Source: Verrucomicrobiota bacterium (GTDB lineage Bacteria > Verrucomicrobiota > Verrucomicrobiia > Opitutales > Opitutaceae). Taken from it: a stretch of DNA of 64,000 nucleotides. Positions 53,601 through 63,721 of the stretch are shown one piece after another (position 1 is the stretch's first letter; each line of letters begins with the position of its first letter). Location of the stretch: positions 84,669 through 148,668 of the forward strand of contig JACTNC010000058.1 in NCBI GenBank assembly GCA_014584295.1, given 5' to 3'. The position numbers and the translations under genes are program-made. Below the pieces are notes generated by a model. That model worked only from the letters and a program-made list of their open reading frames with translations. It did not search any database and was not told where the DNA came from.

Positions 53601-54025
53601 AACCCGGCAAGTGCGATGGATCGGATTTCGACCATGCGGGAGATCCAGGCGGCGCAATCTTTGGCGAGTTTCTTCTGTGAGAGCTGGTTGGCGACCGAGA
53701 GCCCGCTGTCGCTGAGCTTGAACTGCCGGGACTGCTTGCCGTCCTTTTCGATGCTGCTGATGAACGTGGGCTCACCGAACAGGAAGCGGAGCTTCCGGGC
53801 GCCTTCCAATTCATCCCGCAACGCCTGATACGCATGGACGGTGAAGTAGGCGGAGACGAACGATAGCTCGGAATCGGGCGCAATCGCGGCGCGGAGGAAG
53901 TCACCGGCTTTGCCGCGGGTGTGATTGTCGCGCAGGCCGGATGAGGCAACTACTGTATCCGATTCTGGTTGTGAGATTCCCAGACCGGGAAGTTCGGGGG
54001 AATTGTTGGTCGAGGACGGGGGCAT
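50615..54025 (-). CDS. PLD-nuclease and SNF2-type helicase fusion
   Basis: The 1136-residue protein starts with a phospholipase D-like nuclease domain: HGKMYHV (H144, K146) and GSSNFT (about 161-166). An SNF2/superfamily 2 helicase follows, with Walker A SVGLGKTYTA (about 294-303), DESHNF, LLSATPVNN, and the C-terminal motifs LLIATDCISEGQNLQ and RFGRIDRIGSRN. The C-terminal 250 residues are unassigned. Such proteins probably translocate on DNA and cut it. It is the first gene of the island operon and pairs with the methyltransferase, suggesting a two-part restriction-modification-like system. Confidence 0.85.
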   Translation of the reverse strand: MPPSSTNNSPELPGLGISQPESDTVVASSGLRDNHTRGKAGDFLRAAIAPDSELSFVSAYFTVHAYQALRDELEGARKLRFLFGEPTFISSIEKDGKQSRQFKLSDSGLSVANQLSQKKLAKDCAAWISRMVEIRSIALAGFLHGKMYHVQDGKVAQALLGSSNFTVPGLGLQTSGNNIELNLVVSDDRDRKDLLKWFNDLWCNHSLTTDVKDKVLHELARLYSNQSPEFIYYLTLFHLFRHYLDGAKDLDKALTKTALPDTALWSALFSFQKDGAKAAINKILATNGCILADSVGLGKTYTALAVIKFFELRNERVLVLCPKKLRRNWTVYKSNSTLNPFEKDRFGYHVLSHTDLSRETGEVDGHDLATFNWGAYDLVVIDESHNFRNNKSPTQRAGESEKRSRYQRLMEDIVRKGQKTKVLLLSATPVNNQLADLRNQISFIAGGDVTRDAEADAAFAKNLEIASVKETTRIAQGHFTTWSKKKPGERTVRDLLQSIGGDFFKLLDGLSIARSRSQISTYYKDEMKRLGGFPHRPTPISIHPPIDLDDKFLSFEKLDEEISKLRLALYHPTSFLRDDLPAQVRAGYERKILGAFTQEGRERILISMMKVNLLKRLESSVDSFRLTLERTIEKIDTLKRRIDDFQVHPEIDWDNLTPEEVEDPDEETRDFTIGGRRRIHLAHLKLGKWLEAVDLDRTQLQRLCKKSEKVKPERDAKLAELRARIEEKVRNPTTNSDGKPIRKVLIFTAFADTARYLHKQLADWARDHLGIHAALVVGDGGNQTSLGEADFDDILTNFSPVSKRRAEQPRFPQAEEIDLLIATDCISEGQNLQDCDLLVNYDIHWNPVRIIQRFGRIDRIGSRNAAVQLVNFWPIADLDRYLNVKHRVEARMALADLAATQTDNLLDPQQLEDLISQDLRFRNNQLKRLKDEVLDLEDFSDSPSLTDFSLDEFRIELLQFLESRREELESAPPGLYAVVPTNQEKFPRLGPGALFCFKRTGDGESKSQASENLNPLAPHFLIYVLDDYTVRFSFAQPKETLLLLRGLAAGHRTAFEKLCDLFDARTSNGTDMKHYDDLARSALRSIEATFQKRAAAALLSSRSGLLPTTAETPKAESKDWELVTWLVIMEAKQEST

Positions 54026-54099
54026 TTGCTGAAAGAAAAGAAAGCCGGGATATCGCCGGAGGGGAAGGAACTTATCGGAAAGTGGGAGCCAAACGAAGC

Positions 54100-54267
54100 C
54101 TCATGCCCGAGCCAGGCGGCGCGCTGGTCGGCAAAGTGTCCGTCGCCTGCGTGCCGGGAGAGTTTGCCGAGAATCTCAGTCGTCTCGCTGGCCAGGAAGT
54201 CCGGCACCGAAGCTCCATACCAGAAGCGTGCCAGACCATGGCTGCTGATTGCATCGGACACCGACAT
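54100..54267 (-). pseudogene. N-terminal remnant of a DUF2075-type ATPase/helicase gene
   Basis: The frame MSVSDAISSHGLARFWYGAS, PDFLASETTEILGKLSRHAG and ADQRAAWLGHE resembles the start of DUF2075-domain proteins (often about 600 residues), where FYYG, ILG.L and QR.AWL recur. After AWLGHE the similarity stops and the frame runs into the helicase start. It is probably the leftover of a lost defence-type gene. The match is short. The remaining gap to 54509 shows nothing recognisable. Confidence 0.45.
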
Positions 54268-54509
54268 CACCGCGGGAGTATACGGACCGAGTCGGGAAAG
54301 TGAAGTCTCTGGAAATAATTGGGTCGGCCGCGATAAGGAGCCCGGCAAAGCGCTTCTCTCGCGTCACGAAGCAAAGTTGCCAGTACGGGCTTGCACTCCC
54401 GAAGCGGTGCAACGGGTTCAGCGCAGAGCGCGCTGAAGGAGCATCATCGCCGGGCTTTCGCGCTCGGCGTTGTGACATTCCTCTTTTCGCCGATCCAGGC
54501 GTCGGGCGA

Positions 54510-55280
54510 TCACTTCACGCCGGCGGCGGCGTTGACGAGGTCCAGGAAGCTGCGTGCCTCGAGGCTCGCTCCGCCGATCAGGCCACCGTCGATGTCCTTC
54601 TGGGCGAGCAGCTCGGGCGCATTCTGGGGCTTCATCGAGCCTCCGTAGAGAATGCGGATCTTCTGGGCAATCGTCTCACCAAAAAGTTTTCCCAGGAGCG
54701 TGCGGATGAAGGCATGCACCTCCTGCGCCTGCTCGGTCGTGGCCACCTTGCCCGTGCCGATCGCCCAAACGGGTTCGTACGCGATGACCACGCTGGTGGC
54801 CATCTCCTTGCTCACGCCTTCGAGCCCTCCCTCAAGCTGGGTCTGGACGACCCGAAGGGTTGACCCGGCCTCGCGTTCACCGAGCGTCTCGCCCACGCAG
54901 AGAATGGGACGGAGCTGTCCCTTGAGCGAGGCAATCACCTTCTGATTGATGAAGGCGTCGCTCTCCTTGAAATAGGTGCGGCGCTCGCTGTGACCGAGGA
55001 TCACCGAACTCGCAAAGAATGCCCGCAGCATGGCGACGGAAATCTCCCCCGTGTAGGCGCCACTCGGCTCAGGGTGAACATTCTGCGCACCGAGCTTGAC
55101 GGTCGATCCATCGAGGACCTTGGCAACCGACTCCAGCGAGGTGTAGGGCGGGCAAACGATGACGTCGACTTCGGTCTGCTTGCCCACGGCGGAAACGATT
55201 TCCTGCGCGAGCGCGACAGCGTCCGCGGAGGTCTTGTTCATCTTCCAGTTTCCGGCGATCAGTTTCTTGCGAGGTGACAT
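54510..55280 (-). CDS. tpiA: Triosephosphate isomerase
   Basis: The 256-residue enzyme interconverts glyceraldehyde-3-phosphate and dihydroxyacetone phosphate in the cytoplasm. It shows all signatures: GNWKMNK (about 10-16) with the catalytic lysine, ILGHSERR with the catalytic histidine, and AYEPVWAIGTGKVAT with the catalytic glutamate and loop 6. ILYGGSMKP is the phosphate loop. It is the last gene of gap-pgk-tpiA, 11 bases after pgk. Confidence 0.97.
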   Translation of the reverse strand: MSPRKKLIAGNWKMNKTSADAVALAQEIVSAVGKQTEVDVIVCPPYTSLESVAKVLDGSTVKLGAQNVHPEPSGAYTGEISVAMLRAFFASSVILGHSERRTYFKESDAFINQKVIASLKGQLRPILCVGETLGEREAGSTLRVVQTQLEGGLEGVSKEMATSVVIAYEPVWAIGTGKVATTEQAQEVHAFIRTLLGKLFGETIAQKIRILYGGSMKPQNAPELLAQKDIDGGLIGGASLEARSFLDLVNAAAGVK

Positions 55281-55291
55281 GGATAAATCTT

Positions 55292-56536
55292 TCAGCTTTC
55301 GAGGAACTGCACGCCGGGAAGAATCTTGCCTTCCAGGTATTCGAGACTGGCACCGCCTCCCGTGGAGCAGTGGGTGACCTTGTCGGCAACCTTGAACTTC
55401 TTGGCAGCCGTGGCGGTATCGCCGCCGCCCACCACGGTAATCGCTCCGTTGGCGGTCGCCTCGGCCATCGCCTCGGCCATCGCGCGCGTGGCGGTGGCGA
55501 ATTTTTCAAATTCAAACACGCCCGGAGGTCCATTCCAGACGATGGTCTTCGCGGAGAGGATCGCCTTCCGGTAGAGCTCGATCGACTTCGGCCCCGCGTC
55601 GAGTCCCTCCCATCCATCGGGAATGCCCGAGACGAGGTCGGCCGGCTGCGTATTGGCGTCCGGGGCGAATTTGTCGGCGGCAATGAAGTCGATCGGGAAG
55701 ATCAATTCGACGCCGCGCGCCTGGGCCTTGATGAGGAGTTCACCCACCATCTTGGCGCCTTCTGCATCGAAGAGACTGCTGCCAATCTTCATTCCGCGAA
55801 GCACCTTGTGAAAGGTGTACGCCATGCCGCCGCCGATGATGATCCTGTCCGCCTTCTCGATGAGATTCTTGATGAGCGGAATCTTGTCGGCGATCTTGGC
55901 TCCACCGAGGATGGCGAGCAGCGGACGCTTCGGATTCTCCAGGACGGAGGAGAATGCCTTGAGCTCCGCCTCCATCAGGAAACCCGCCGCCTTCTGGGGA
56001 AGGTTCACGCCGACGATCGAGGAATGCGCACGATGGGCAGTGCCAAAGGCATCGTTAACATAGACATCGCCCAGCTTCGAGAGCGCCGCACGAAACGCGG
56101 CCAGCAGTTCCGGCTTTGCCTTGAAGGTGGAGCCGTCGTCGAGCTTCACTTTGCCTTCCTCCTCGATGTGGAAACGCAGGTTTTCCAGGAGGAGCACCTC
56201 ACCCGGCTTGAGCGCATTCGCGGCCTTTTCGGCCTCGGGTCCGACGCACGTGTTCACGAACGCCACCGGTTTTCCGAGGAGTTTCTGCAGCTCCGCCGCG
56301 ACCGGCCTGAGGGAAAACTTCTCCACCACCCTCGCGTCAGGCCTGCCGAGATGGCTGGCCAGGACAACCGAGGCGCCCTTCTCGATGGCGTACTTGATCG
56401 TGGGCAGCGCAGCGACAATGCGCTGGTTGTTGGTGATTGCTCCGGTGACCTTGTCCTGGGGGACGTTGAAGTCGACGCGCATGAACACGCGTTTGCCGGC
56501 GAGATCGAGGTCGCGGATGGTTTTGAACTTGGGCAT
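55292..56536 (-). CDS. pgk: Phosphoglycerate kinase
   Basis: The 414-residue enzyme transfers phosphate from 1,3-bisphosphoglycerate to ADP in glycolysis. [14 protein letters not shown] is the N-terminal substrate site, and [10 protein letters not shown] and [12 protein letters not shown] are standard. [12 protein letters not shown] and [13 protein letters not shown] are the nucleotide-domain motifs. I used ATG 56536, which begins [16 protein letters not shown] like other Pgk proteins; the frame is open for 28 more codons. It lies between gap and tpiA. Confidence 0.97.
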   Translation of the reverse strand: MPKFKTIRDLDLAGKRVFMRVDFNVPQDKVTGAITNNQRIVAALPTIKYAIEKGASVVLASHLGRPDARVVEKFSLRPVAAELQKLLGKPVAFVNTCVGPEAEKAANALKPGEVLLLENLRFHIEEEGKVKLDDGSTFKAKPELLAAFRAALSKLGDVYVNDAFGTAHRAHSSIVGVNLPQKAAGFLMEAELKAFSSVLENPKRPLLAILGGAKIADKIPLIKNLIEKADRIIIGGGMAYTFHKVLRGMKIGSSLFDAEGAKMVGELLIKAQARGVELIFPIDFIAADKFAPDANTQPADLVSGIPDGWEGLDAGPKSIELYRKAILSAKTIVWNGPPGVFEFEKFATATRAMAEAMAEATANGAITVVGGGDTATAAKKFKVADKVTHCSTGGGASLEYLEGKILPGVQFLES

Positions 56537-56641
56537 GGTAAACCGCTGGAAAGATTGCCCCGCGGGACCCGCCGCCCGCACGGACGGCCTGTCAGCCGTG
56601 CCGGATGGCGGGTGGACCACAGGGCCGATGTATCCTGATTC

Positions 56642-57703
<1,062 letters not shown>

Positions 57704-57877
57704 CTAGGTGTTAATGAACTGTTTGAGTTGGCCCGCGAGTGATGTGGACGCGCGGAGGGTCAACCAAAAGCCCGGCTGGCCCAAACGCAAGGGTTTTGGC
57801 TGGAAGCAGTGCACTGTTTTCAGCAAAAAACTGGCAGCATCCAGCCGGTCGCGCTACCCTCACCTCCACTCGCCCGA

Positions 57878-60340
57878 TCAGTCCTTTTCGCTTACCCAGA
57901 GTCCGCAGCTCAATGCTGGAACAAACAAATTGCGCTCAAGGTGCTGCGGCATTCCCGTCTGACCATCGCCATGGAAACGCTCCGTATCCGCCAACGCACT
58001 CCATGCGGGCCCGGCGAAGACGGATTCACCCAGTTCGATAAAAACATCGTTAGCAGTCGGATTCACGGCAAACAGGAGGCGCGTCGTTCCCTGGGAACAA
58101 TCGGCGTTGTAGAGCGTGGCCGCAGCAAGGGAGTCGTTTGCGAACCAGAACTGGAAAAATCCATCGCTGACGCGCGAATAGTGCCGTAGCAGTCGGCCCC
58201 GCCTGCTCCTCCGGAAGGCAACCCACTCCGCAAAATAGGCATGCGTGCCTGAAAACCTGCTGGCCTGGCGGTAATCCAGCGCGTTGATGTCGCCGCGCAG
58301 ATAGGTGTTTGTGAGACCCCTTTTTGAGCGAAGGAAATCCTGGCCCTGGGCCACCATGGGAATGCCCACCGACATCAGGAGGACCGCAATCATGATGTGG
58401 GTGCGGCGCCGGTCATTCGCGGTCGGGTGGTATCCATCAAAACCCGCGTTCTCGGTGATGACGTCGATCCAGACACGGTCGTCGTGGGACTCCGTGTAGT
58501 TGACCGTCTGCGCCGGCCAGTGGGCAAAGTGCCAGGGTGATCCCTTGAGGAAGTACTCATAGCTGCCCCGGCTGCCGCCGCCCCGGACAAATTCGCGCAT
58601 GAAATCCCTGTATCCATCATTCCACGACGCCCATCCGGTGTCGCGAAGCTGGGCGGCAATATGACCGCGGTAGCTCCAGGGCTCGGCGATCAGGACGACG
58701 TCGGGCTTGACCGCCTTCAGGGCTGCCTCGACCTCGCGCAGAAGAGGAATTCCCAGCAGTTCGGCAAGGTCGAAGCGAAAGCCATCCACGCCGTAGGCCT
58801 GAATCAGATGCACACAGCTGTCGACGATGAGCCGCCGGACCATCGCCGCCTCGGCACGAATGTCGTTTCCACACCCGCTCCAATTGGCGAGATGCCCGTC
58901 GTTGTTCTGCTCGAAGTAGTAGAGCTTGTCGACGTACATGAGGTGGGCCGGCTCGCCCACGTGATTGAAGACAACATCGAGCAGCACGGCGATGCCCCGC
59001 TCGTGAAAGGCAGCTACAAGATCCTGCAGTTCACGCACACCCGATGCCTTCTCCGGAGCGGTCGAATAGCCGAAGGCCGGCGCAAAAAAATTCACCGTCA
59101 TGTATCCCCAGTGATATTCCTCGCGGGTCTTGGCATCGGCTGCCTGGACCGGCTGAAGCTCAACACAATTGACTCCAAGCCGGTCGAGATAGAAGTCGGG
59201 GCTGCGCACCCAGGCGGCCAGGCCCGCGAAGCCCTTTCGCTCGCACTTTGTCAAATCGACCGGTGCCTGTTCGACAAGGTCGCGAACATGGGCCTCGGCA
59301 ATGACCAGATCCTGCCACGCCGGCGTGCGGAAGCGTCCGCGGTTCGCGTTGCCTATCCACTCTCTTGAGAGGACAATCCCCGGCCCTTCGCGGGAAACGG
59401 TCGCCAGCGCATAGGGATCGAGGATGCGGTGATCGGGATCAAAATGCCCAAAGGAATCCCGGGGGCCATCGACGTGGTACCAGTAATACCAGCCATGCAG
59501 GTCCTGATCGAGTGTGAGTTCCCAGATGCCCTGCTCCCGCTGGTGAAGTTCGTAACGCATCGGCTGTTCCTGCAGCTCCAGCGCATCGCAAACGCAGAGC
59601 TGCACGAACTTCGCGCGCGGCGCAAACAAACGAAAAACCGTCGTCTCGCCGGAAATCGTCACGCCCAGCGGCAGTGGCGACTGCATGTGGTAGAAAAACG
59701 CACCGGGCATCAGCGGAACCTGCTGCGCCTCGACATGCTCGTCTGCCCAGCCCACCCGCCAGACTTTCGAAAGGTCGAGAGGATGTTCGAGTACAAATTG
59801 AAAAAGGTGCTGCCCCGTCCGATCAGGGTCCACCTGACGGTTGAGGTTCCCCGCGCCATCATGTACGGCATTGGGTGCGTTAAGAGGAACCTCCAGCCAA
59901 TGGGCGTCGCCAGTGACGAACTTGAACTGTGCACCACGGTCCGAGTAGAACGCCCGGGAAACGCCGTGCCAGATGTAGACCGCTTCCCCCGCAAGGGTGG
60001 CCCGGACCATCTCCCAGTGCGGGTTGCCAATGGCTTCGGCCCAGCCGTTGAAATCGCCGGCGAGGTAGAGCGAGACGTTTTCCGACGTCGCCGCCTCAGG
60101 AAAATCACTCACCCGGATAAAAAAATAGATCTCTTCCTTCCGGTTGACGAAATAGCCGCTCTCGCAGCCGAAAATATAATCCGGCACCCGTGCGACCGAC
60201 GCCCACTTTGGAGCGCCATCACCTACGAGAACCAGCGGCGGATTATACCGCGCCCTCCAATCGTGCGCGAGTTCCACCCTCCCCTCCGTGGGAGTCTCAA
60301 GCCAGGCCTTGGAAATCTTCTTGCTGCGCGGTGGTGACAT
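57878..60340 (-). CDS. GH13 glycogen-debranching or pullulanase-type alpha-glucanase
   Basis: The 820-residue protein combines N-terminal beta-sandwich (CBM48-like) domains (about 40-330) with a GH13 barrel. The catalytic aspartate is in DGFRFDLAE, the acid glutamate in LIAEPWSY and the third aspartate in TESHDDRVW. VVFNHVGEP is conserved region I. There is no signal peptide, so it probably acts on intracellular glycogen or maltodextrins. Debranching (alpha-1,6) is more likely than branching, judging by layout. It lies upstream of the glycolytic block, on the same strand. Confidence 0.82.
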   Translation of the reverse strand: MSPPRSKKISKAWLETPTEGRVELAHDWRARYNPPLVLVGDGAPKWASVARVPDYIFGCESGYFVNRKEEIYFFIRVSDFPEAATSENVSLYLAGDFNGWAEAIGNPHWEMVRATLAGEAVYIWHGVSRAFYSDRGAQFKFVTGDAHWLEVPLNAPNAVHDGAGNLNRQVDPDRTGQHLFQFVLEHPLDLSKVWRVGWADEHVEAQQVPLMPGAFFYHMQSPLPLGVTISGETTVFRLFAPRAKFVQLCVCDALELQEQPMRYELHQREQGIWELTLDQDLHGWYYWYHVDGPRDSFGHFDPDHRILDPYALATVSREGPGIVLSREWIGNANRGRFRTPAWQDLVIAEAHVRDLVEQAPVDLTKCERKGFAGLAAWVRSPDFYLDRLGVNCVELQPVQAADAKTREEYHWGYMTVNFFAPAFGYSTAPEKASGVRELQDLVAAFHERGIAVLLDVVFNHVGEPAHLMYVDKLYYFEQNNDGHLANWSGCGNDIRAEAAMVRRLIVDSCVHLIQAYGVDGFRFDLAELLGIPLLREVEAALKAVKPDVVLIAEPWSYRGHIAAQLRDTGWASWNDGYRDFMREFVRGGGSRGSYEYFLKGSPWHFAHWPAQTVNYTESHDDRVWIDVITENAGFDGYHPTANDRRRTHIMIAVLLMSVGIPMVAQGQDFLRSKRGLTNTYLRGDINALDYRQASRFSGTHAYFAEWVAFRRSRRGRLLRHYSRVSDGFFQFWFANDSLAAATLYNADCSQGTTRLLFAVNPTANDVFIELGESVFAGPAWSALADTERFHGDGQTGMPQHLERNLFVPALSCGLWVSEKD

Positions 60341-60476
60341 GACGCGGATGCCTCGCTAGCATCGGGCGGGCACGGGGGCGCACAAGACGCATTTTACAAT
60401 GGCGCTGTCAACGGAGCGGCCGTCAAACGGTCCGAATTCGAACAGAAAAGACACGCGGTCTGGCACGCTTCACACC

Positions 60477-60932
60477 TCAGAGCATCCTTCGCTTCGCGGA
60501 CCGATTCTCAAACAGGTCATCGACAATCGCCTCCACCATTTCACTGGTGTTCTTGCCGAAAATGGCGCCGCGGTGCAGCACGGAGCCGGCGAGCAATTCG
60601 TTTGTGCGTGGGTTTCTCAATTGCACGCGAAGTTCCACCAATCGATTGCCAAAGTTCCACTCCCAGGTGTCCTCGTACACGAGCACCACATCGACCCCCT
60701 TCTCCGGCATGAGCGTCAGCGGCCCGGCCTCGGAAGTGAATCCGCGCGCCCGCAACGCATCCACAAAACGATCGCGGACATTGTTATTGTCGGCCAGACG
60801 GCGTTCGACAAAAACGAACTTCACTTTTGCGCGATCGAACTGCGGAGAAAAAGCAGCGTTCGAGCGGCTGGTTGAGCATCCGGTGGCGAGGACCGACGCA
60901 ACTAAGAGGAGAAATGCGAACGCTTTTGTCAT
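60477..60932 (-). CDS. Small lipoprotein of unknown function
   Basis: The 151-residue protein starts with a lipoprotein signal, FLLLVASVLATGC, at about 6-18. The mature part has alternating strands (VKFVFVERRLADNNNVRDRF, VDVVLVYEDTWEWNFG) and looks like a small alpha/beta domain, as in lipoproteins involved in envelope assembly. No function is assigned. I chose ATG 60932 because it opens the signal; the frame continues upstream. It is transcribed towards the GH13 gene. Confidence 0.7.
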   Translation of the reverse strand: MTKAFAFLLLVASVLATGCSTSRSNAAFSPQFDRAKVKFVFVERRLADNNNVRDRFVDALRARGFTSEAGPLTLMPEKGVDVVLVYEDTWEWNFGNRLVELRVQLRNPRTNELLAGSVLHRGAIFGKNTSEMVEAIVDDLFENRSAKRRML

Positions 60933-61013
60933 GAGAATGTGGATTCCCTGACATACGCACCCCCTCATGGGTTTCAAACGCATTGTACCAAATGCGCGTT
61001 CCAATCCTCGACT

Positions 61014-61895
61014 CTAACCTTCTATCTGCAGGAGCTGTTTCAACTCTTCCTCGCGCGACTTCAGATCCTCGGCCACTTTCTCCAGCCGTTTCAGATCGAG
61101 CTTGATTCGCTTCAGCCACAGTTCATCGGGCGGCGGCACCACGACACCTTCCTTAGGCCACGCCGCATCGCACAGCCACTTTGCGGCATAGATCAGCGTT
61201 GCGAGGGATGCGCCCGTCCCCGCGGCGGGTGGTGAATACTGGTAACGAATCGCAGACACAACATCGGCCGGGAAATCCCAGCGTTTCAGCAGAATGCCTC
61301 CGACATCCGCGTGGGTAAAACCGAGCAGCGCACGTTCGCTCTGCGTGTATTCCCTTGGAAATCCCTTGGGTATCATCACCAGGCTCGGATTGTTGATCAA
61401 CGCCCACGAATCGATCGCTATCATGCCGATTCCGTGAAGGAGCCCGAGGGTGTAGGCCGTCTCACGATCCTGCCCGCACTGGTCCGCAAGAAGCTCGGCC
61501 GCCATGCCGCAGGTCACCGAGCGTTTCCAGAGATCATCCGGCTCAAGCTGATAGGTCGCCAAGGGCCGCAACAGCACCTGAGACGTCACGGCATGCATGA
61601 CCATCGCATAAACCTGGTCAAATCCCACCCGGCCGATTCCCTCGGCGACTGACGTACAACGCGCACTTCCTTTGGAGTAATAGGCGCTGTTCGAAACCTG
61701 TAGAACACGGGCGGCAATGCTCGGTTCGATTCGAATCATGGCTACGACATCGCAGACGGACGAATTGCCGTCGCTCAAGAGGTCCTTGAGGCGCGGCAAC
61801 ACGCGCGGAGCCGAAGGTATGTCCTTCGTTTCCTGAACAATACGTTCCGCTGATACGGCTGCGACTTCGGGTGCGGCAGGAGTTTGGGAGACCAT
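61014..61895 (-). CDS. HDOD-domain protein
   Basis: The 293-residue protein is an HDOD domain (about 25-230) with VLPRLKDLLSDGNSSVCDVV, ARVLQVSNSAYYS and LGLLHGIGMIAIDSW. HDOD proteins lack the metal-binding histidines needed for HD hydrolase activity and usually act in signalling or regulation. A coiled-coil tail (about 260-293, LEKVAEDLKSREEELKQLLQ) may mediate pairing. It is divergent from clpP, with 140 bases between the starts. Confidence 0.85.
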   Translation of the reverse strand: MVSQTPAAPEVAAVSAERIVQETKDIPSAPRVLPRLKDLLSDGNSSVCDVVAMIRIEPSIAARVLQVSNSAYYSKGSARCTSVAEGIGRVGFDQVYAMVMHAVTSQVLLRPLATYQLEPDDLWKRSVTCGMAAELLADQCGQDRETAYTLGLLHGIGMIAIDSWALINNPSLVMIPKGFPREYTQSERALLGFTHADVGGILLKRWDFPADVVSAIRYQYSPPAAGTGASLATLIYAAKWLCDAAWPKEGVVVPPPDELWLKRIKLDLKRLEKVAEDLKSREEELKQLLQIEG

Positions 61896-62035
61896 GTGTG
61901 GGTCTGCATAAAATCGGCGCCCGGCACAAAGGCTTGAGACTGAAATTCAGCCTGAAATTCTCAGCGAATCGTTTCCAATACCAATCGGATAGGCGGACTT
62001 GCCAAGCAACCCAACGCTCTCAACGTTCGAGGCCT

Positions 62036-62692
62036 ATGCATTTCCACAATTTCCATCCGGCCCTGAACGCCCCAGCACCGCATCTTGACGATGATGAGGA
62101 CGACGATGACAAGGACGCGGAAGGCGAGGAAAAGAAGGCCGGCGGTTCGGTTGCCATGTTGATGGCCCGGAAGTTCATTGAGCAGCGCAAGATCTTCCTG
62201 TGGGGTGCCGTGACCGATGCCACCGCCAAGCAGATCACGGAATCGCTCCTGTACCTCGAAGCCATCGATCCGGGCAAGGAGATCACCTTTTACCTGAACA
62301 GTCCGGGCGGCTCAATCACCGCCGGAATGGCCATTTACGATACCATGAAGCTCATCACATCGCCCGTGACGGTCGTTGTCACAGGCATGGCCGCTTCCAT
62401 GGGCTCGATCCTCCTCAGTGCGGCACCCAAGGGGCGACGCCTTCTCTATCCGCATTCCCGCGTGCTCATCCACCAACCGCTGATCAGCGGCCGTTTCAGC
62501 GGTCCGGCGACCGACATCAACATCCAGGCGCAGGAAATGGAAAAGCTCCGTCTCGAGCTCAACCAGATCCTGGCTGCCGCGTCGGGACAGCCGATCGAAA
62601 AGATCAACCAGGATACGGACCGCGATTTCTACCTGAACGCAAAGGAAGCAATCGCCTACGGCCTCGCGGATCGAATCGTCGACAAGATCTGA
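62036..62692 (+). CDS. clpP: ATP-dependent Clp protease proteolytic subunit
   Basis: The 218-residue protein has the ClpP catalytic serine in GMAASMGS (S121), histidine in LIHQP (H146) and a C-terminal aspartate in GLADRI. It forms the 14-mer peptidase chamber used with ClpX or ClpA. The N-terminus has an unusual acidic stretch (LDDDEDDDDKDAEGEEKKAG), which is longer than the usual N-terminal loop. ATG 62036 starts it; the frame is open upstream. A strong terminator follows. Confidence 0.93.
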   Translation: MHFHNFHPALNAPAPHLDDDEDDDDKDAEGEEKKAGGSVAMLMARKFIEQRKIFLWGAVTDATAKQITESLLYLEAIDPGKEITFYLNSPGGSITAGMAIYDTMKLITSPVTVVVTGMAASMGSILLSAAPKGRRLLYPHSRVLIHQPLISGRFSGPATDINIQAQEMEKLRLELNQILAAASGQPIEKINQDTDRDFYLNAKEAIAYGLADRIVDKI

Positions 62693-62730
62693 AATCTCCG
62701 ACGACCCGGCCAAGTTTTCATGGCACTTTC

Positions 62731-62766
62731 AATGCCCGCGCCTGAGAAGGCTGCGGGCATTTTTCT
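62731..62766 (+). terminator. Rho-independent terminator after clpP
   Basis: AATGCCCGCGCC and GGCTGCGGGCATT pair around a short loop, followed by a T-rich tail (TTTTTCTTT). It closes the clpP transcript and could also serve the convergent cysH gene. Confidence 0.85.
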
Positions 62767-62798
62767 TTCGGAGTTCCACACCGCGGAAGGAAACGATG

Positions 62799-63527
62799 TC
62801 AGATCTGAAAATCCGCCCGTGCCCCCGGCTCATGCAGGCCGCATTCCCGGGTGAGACCGCCAAACCGCGTCTGCTCCTCGGTCATCCCGGGCTCCAGTCG
62901 AGACGTGCTATGAACATCGCCCACCGACACATAACCCTGCTCCCAGAGCGGATGATAGGGCAAATCGTGTTCGGTCAGGTAACGATGGATCTGACGATTG
63001 TCCCAATCCACGATCGGATGGATCTTGGTCACGCGATTCTGAATCTGGACGGCCTTCAGCCGTTCCCGGCTTGAAGCCTGTACCCGACGCAAGCCCGCCA
63101 GCCAAGCCACGGCGCCGAGTTCGCGCATCGCACGGTCCATCGGCTCAATCTTGTTGATCAAATTGTAGCGCTTGAGCCCTTCCAGCCCCATTTCCCACTG
63201 GCGACCGAACATCGCCTCCTGACGCGCCGCGGTCATGGCCGGAGTGAAAATCTTGAGGTTGAGCGACAGTCTTTCGGTCAACTCCTGCGCAAACCGGTAG
63301 GTTTCGGGGAAGAGGTAACCCGTGTCGATGAATACGACCGGAAGGGAGGGAGCGATGCGGGTGACCAGATGTAGCATCACCGCAGACTGGATCCCAAAAC
63401 TGGTAGTCATCACGACCCTGCCTTCAAACTCCCGCAATGCCCATTGCACCCGATCCTCGGCAGGGGCGGATTCAAGGTCAGTAATCGCGTCAGCAACCGG
63501 TACCACTTCCATTACCCTACTCATCAC
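62799..63527 (-). CDS. cysH: Phosphoadenylyl-sulfate (PAPS) reductase
   Basis: The 242-residue enzyme reduces PAPS to sulfite in sulfate assimilation. [12 protein letters not shown] is the PP-loop-like nucleotide site, [14 protein letters not shown] is conserved, and the catalytic cysteine is in ECGLHE at the end. The two CC pairs that hold an iron-sulfur cluster in APS reductases are absent ([13 protein letters not shown] there instead), so the PAPS type is favoured. It converges with clpP. The upstream 190 bases are AT-rich and probably hold its promoter. Confidence 0.9.
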   Translation of the reverse strand: MMSRVMEVVPVADAITDLESAPAEDRVQWALREFEGRVVMTTSFGIQSAVMLHLVTRIAPSLPVVFIDTGYLFPETYRFAQELTERLSLNLKIFTPAMTAARQEAMFGRQWEMGLEGLKRYNLINKIEPMDRAMRELGAVAWLAGLRRVQASSRERLKAVQIQNRVTKIHPIVDWDNRQIHRYLTEHDLPYHPLWEQGYVSVGDVHSTSRLEPGMTEEQTRFGGLTRECGLHEPGARADFQI

Positions 63528-63721
63528 CCCACTAACCTCTGTTAATGACGTAATTTAGTAAACTAAGAAATTTTCAAAAAATCAGAACCCGAAGCATCTT
63601 GATATCATTTTTAGCAAATTCCGTATCAAAAATCTCATATCTCGCTGTTTAAAAGTATTTTATAAAACGAATAAAATTTGTCTCGGGGACTTGCTTCGCA
63701 AATACACCGCGATAGACCCCT
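63528..63721. promoter_or_regulatory. AT-rich region upstream of cysH
   Basis: This stretch (for example AAATTTTC and TTTTATAAAACG) is far more AT-rich than the rest of the window and contains no plausible gene. The cysH promoter should lie in it. No specific boxes were assigned. Confidence 0.5.
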
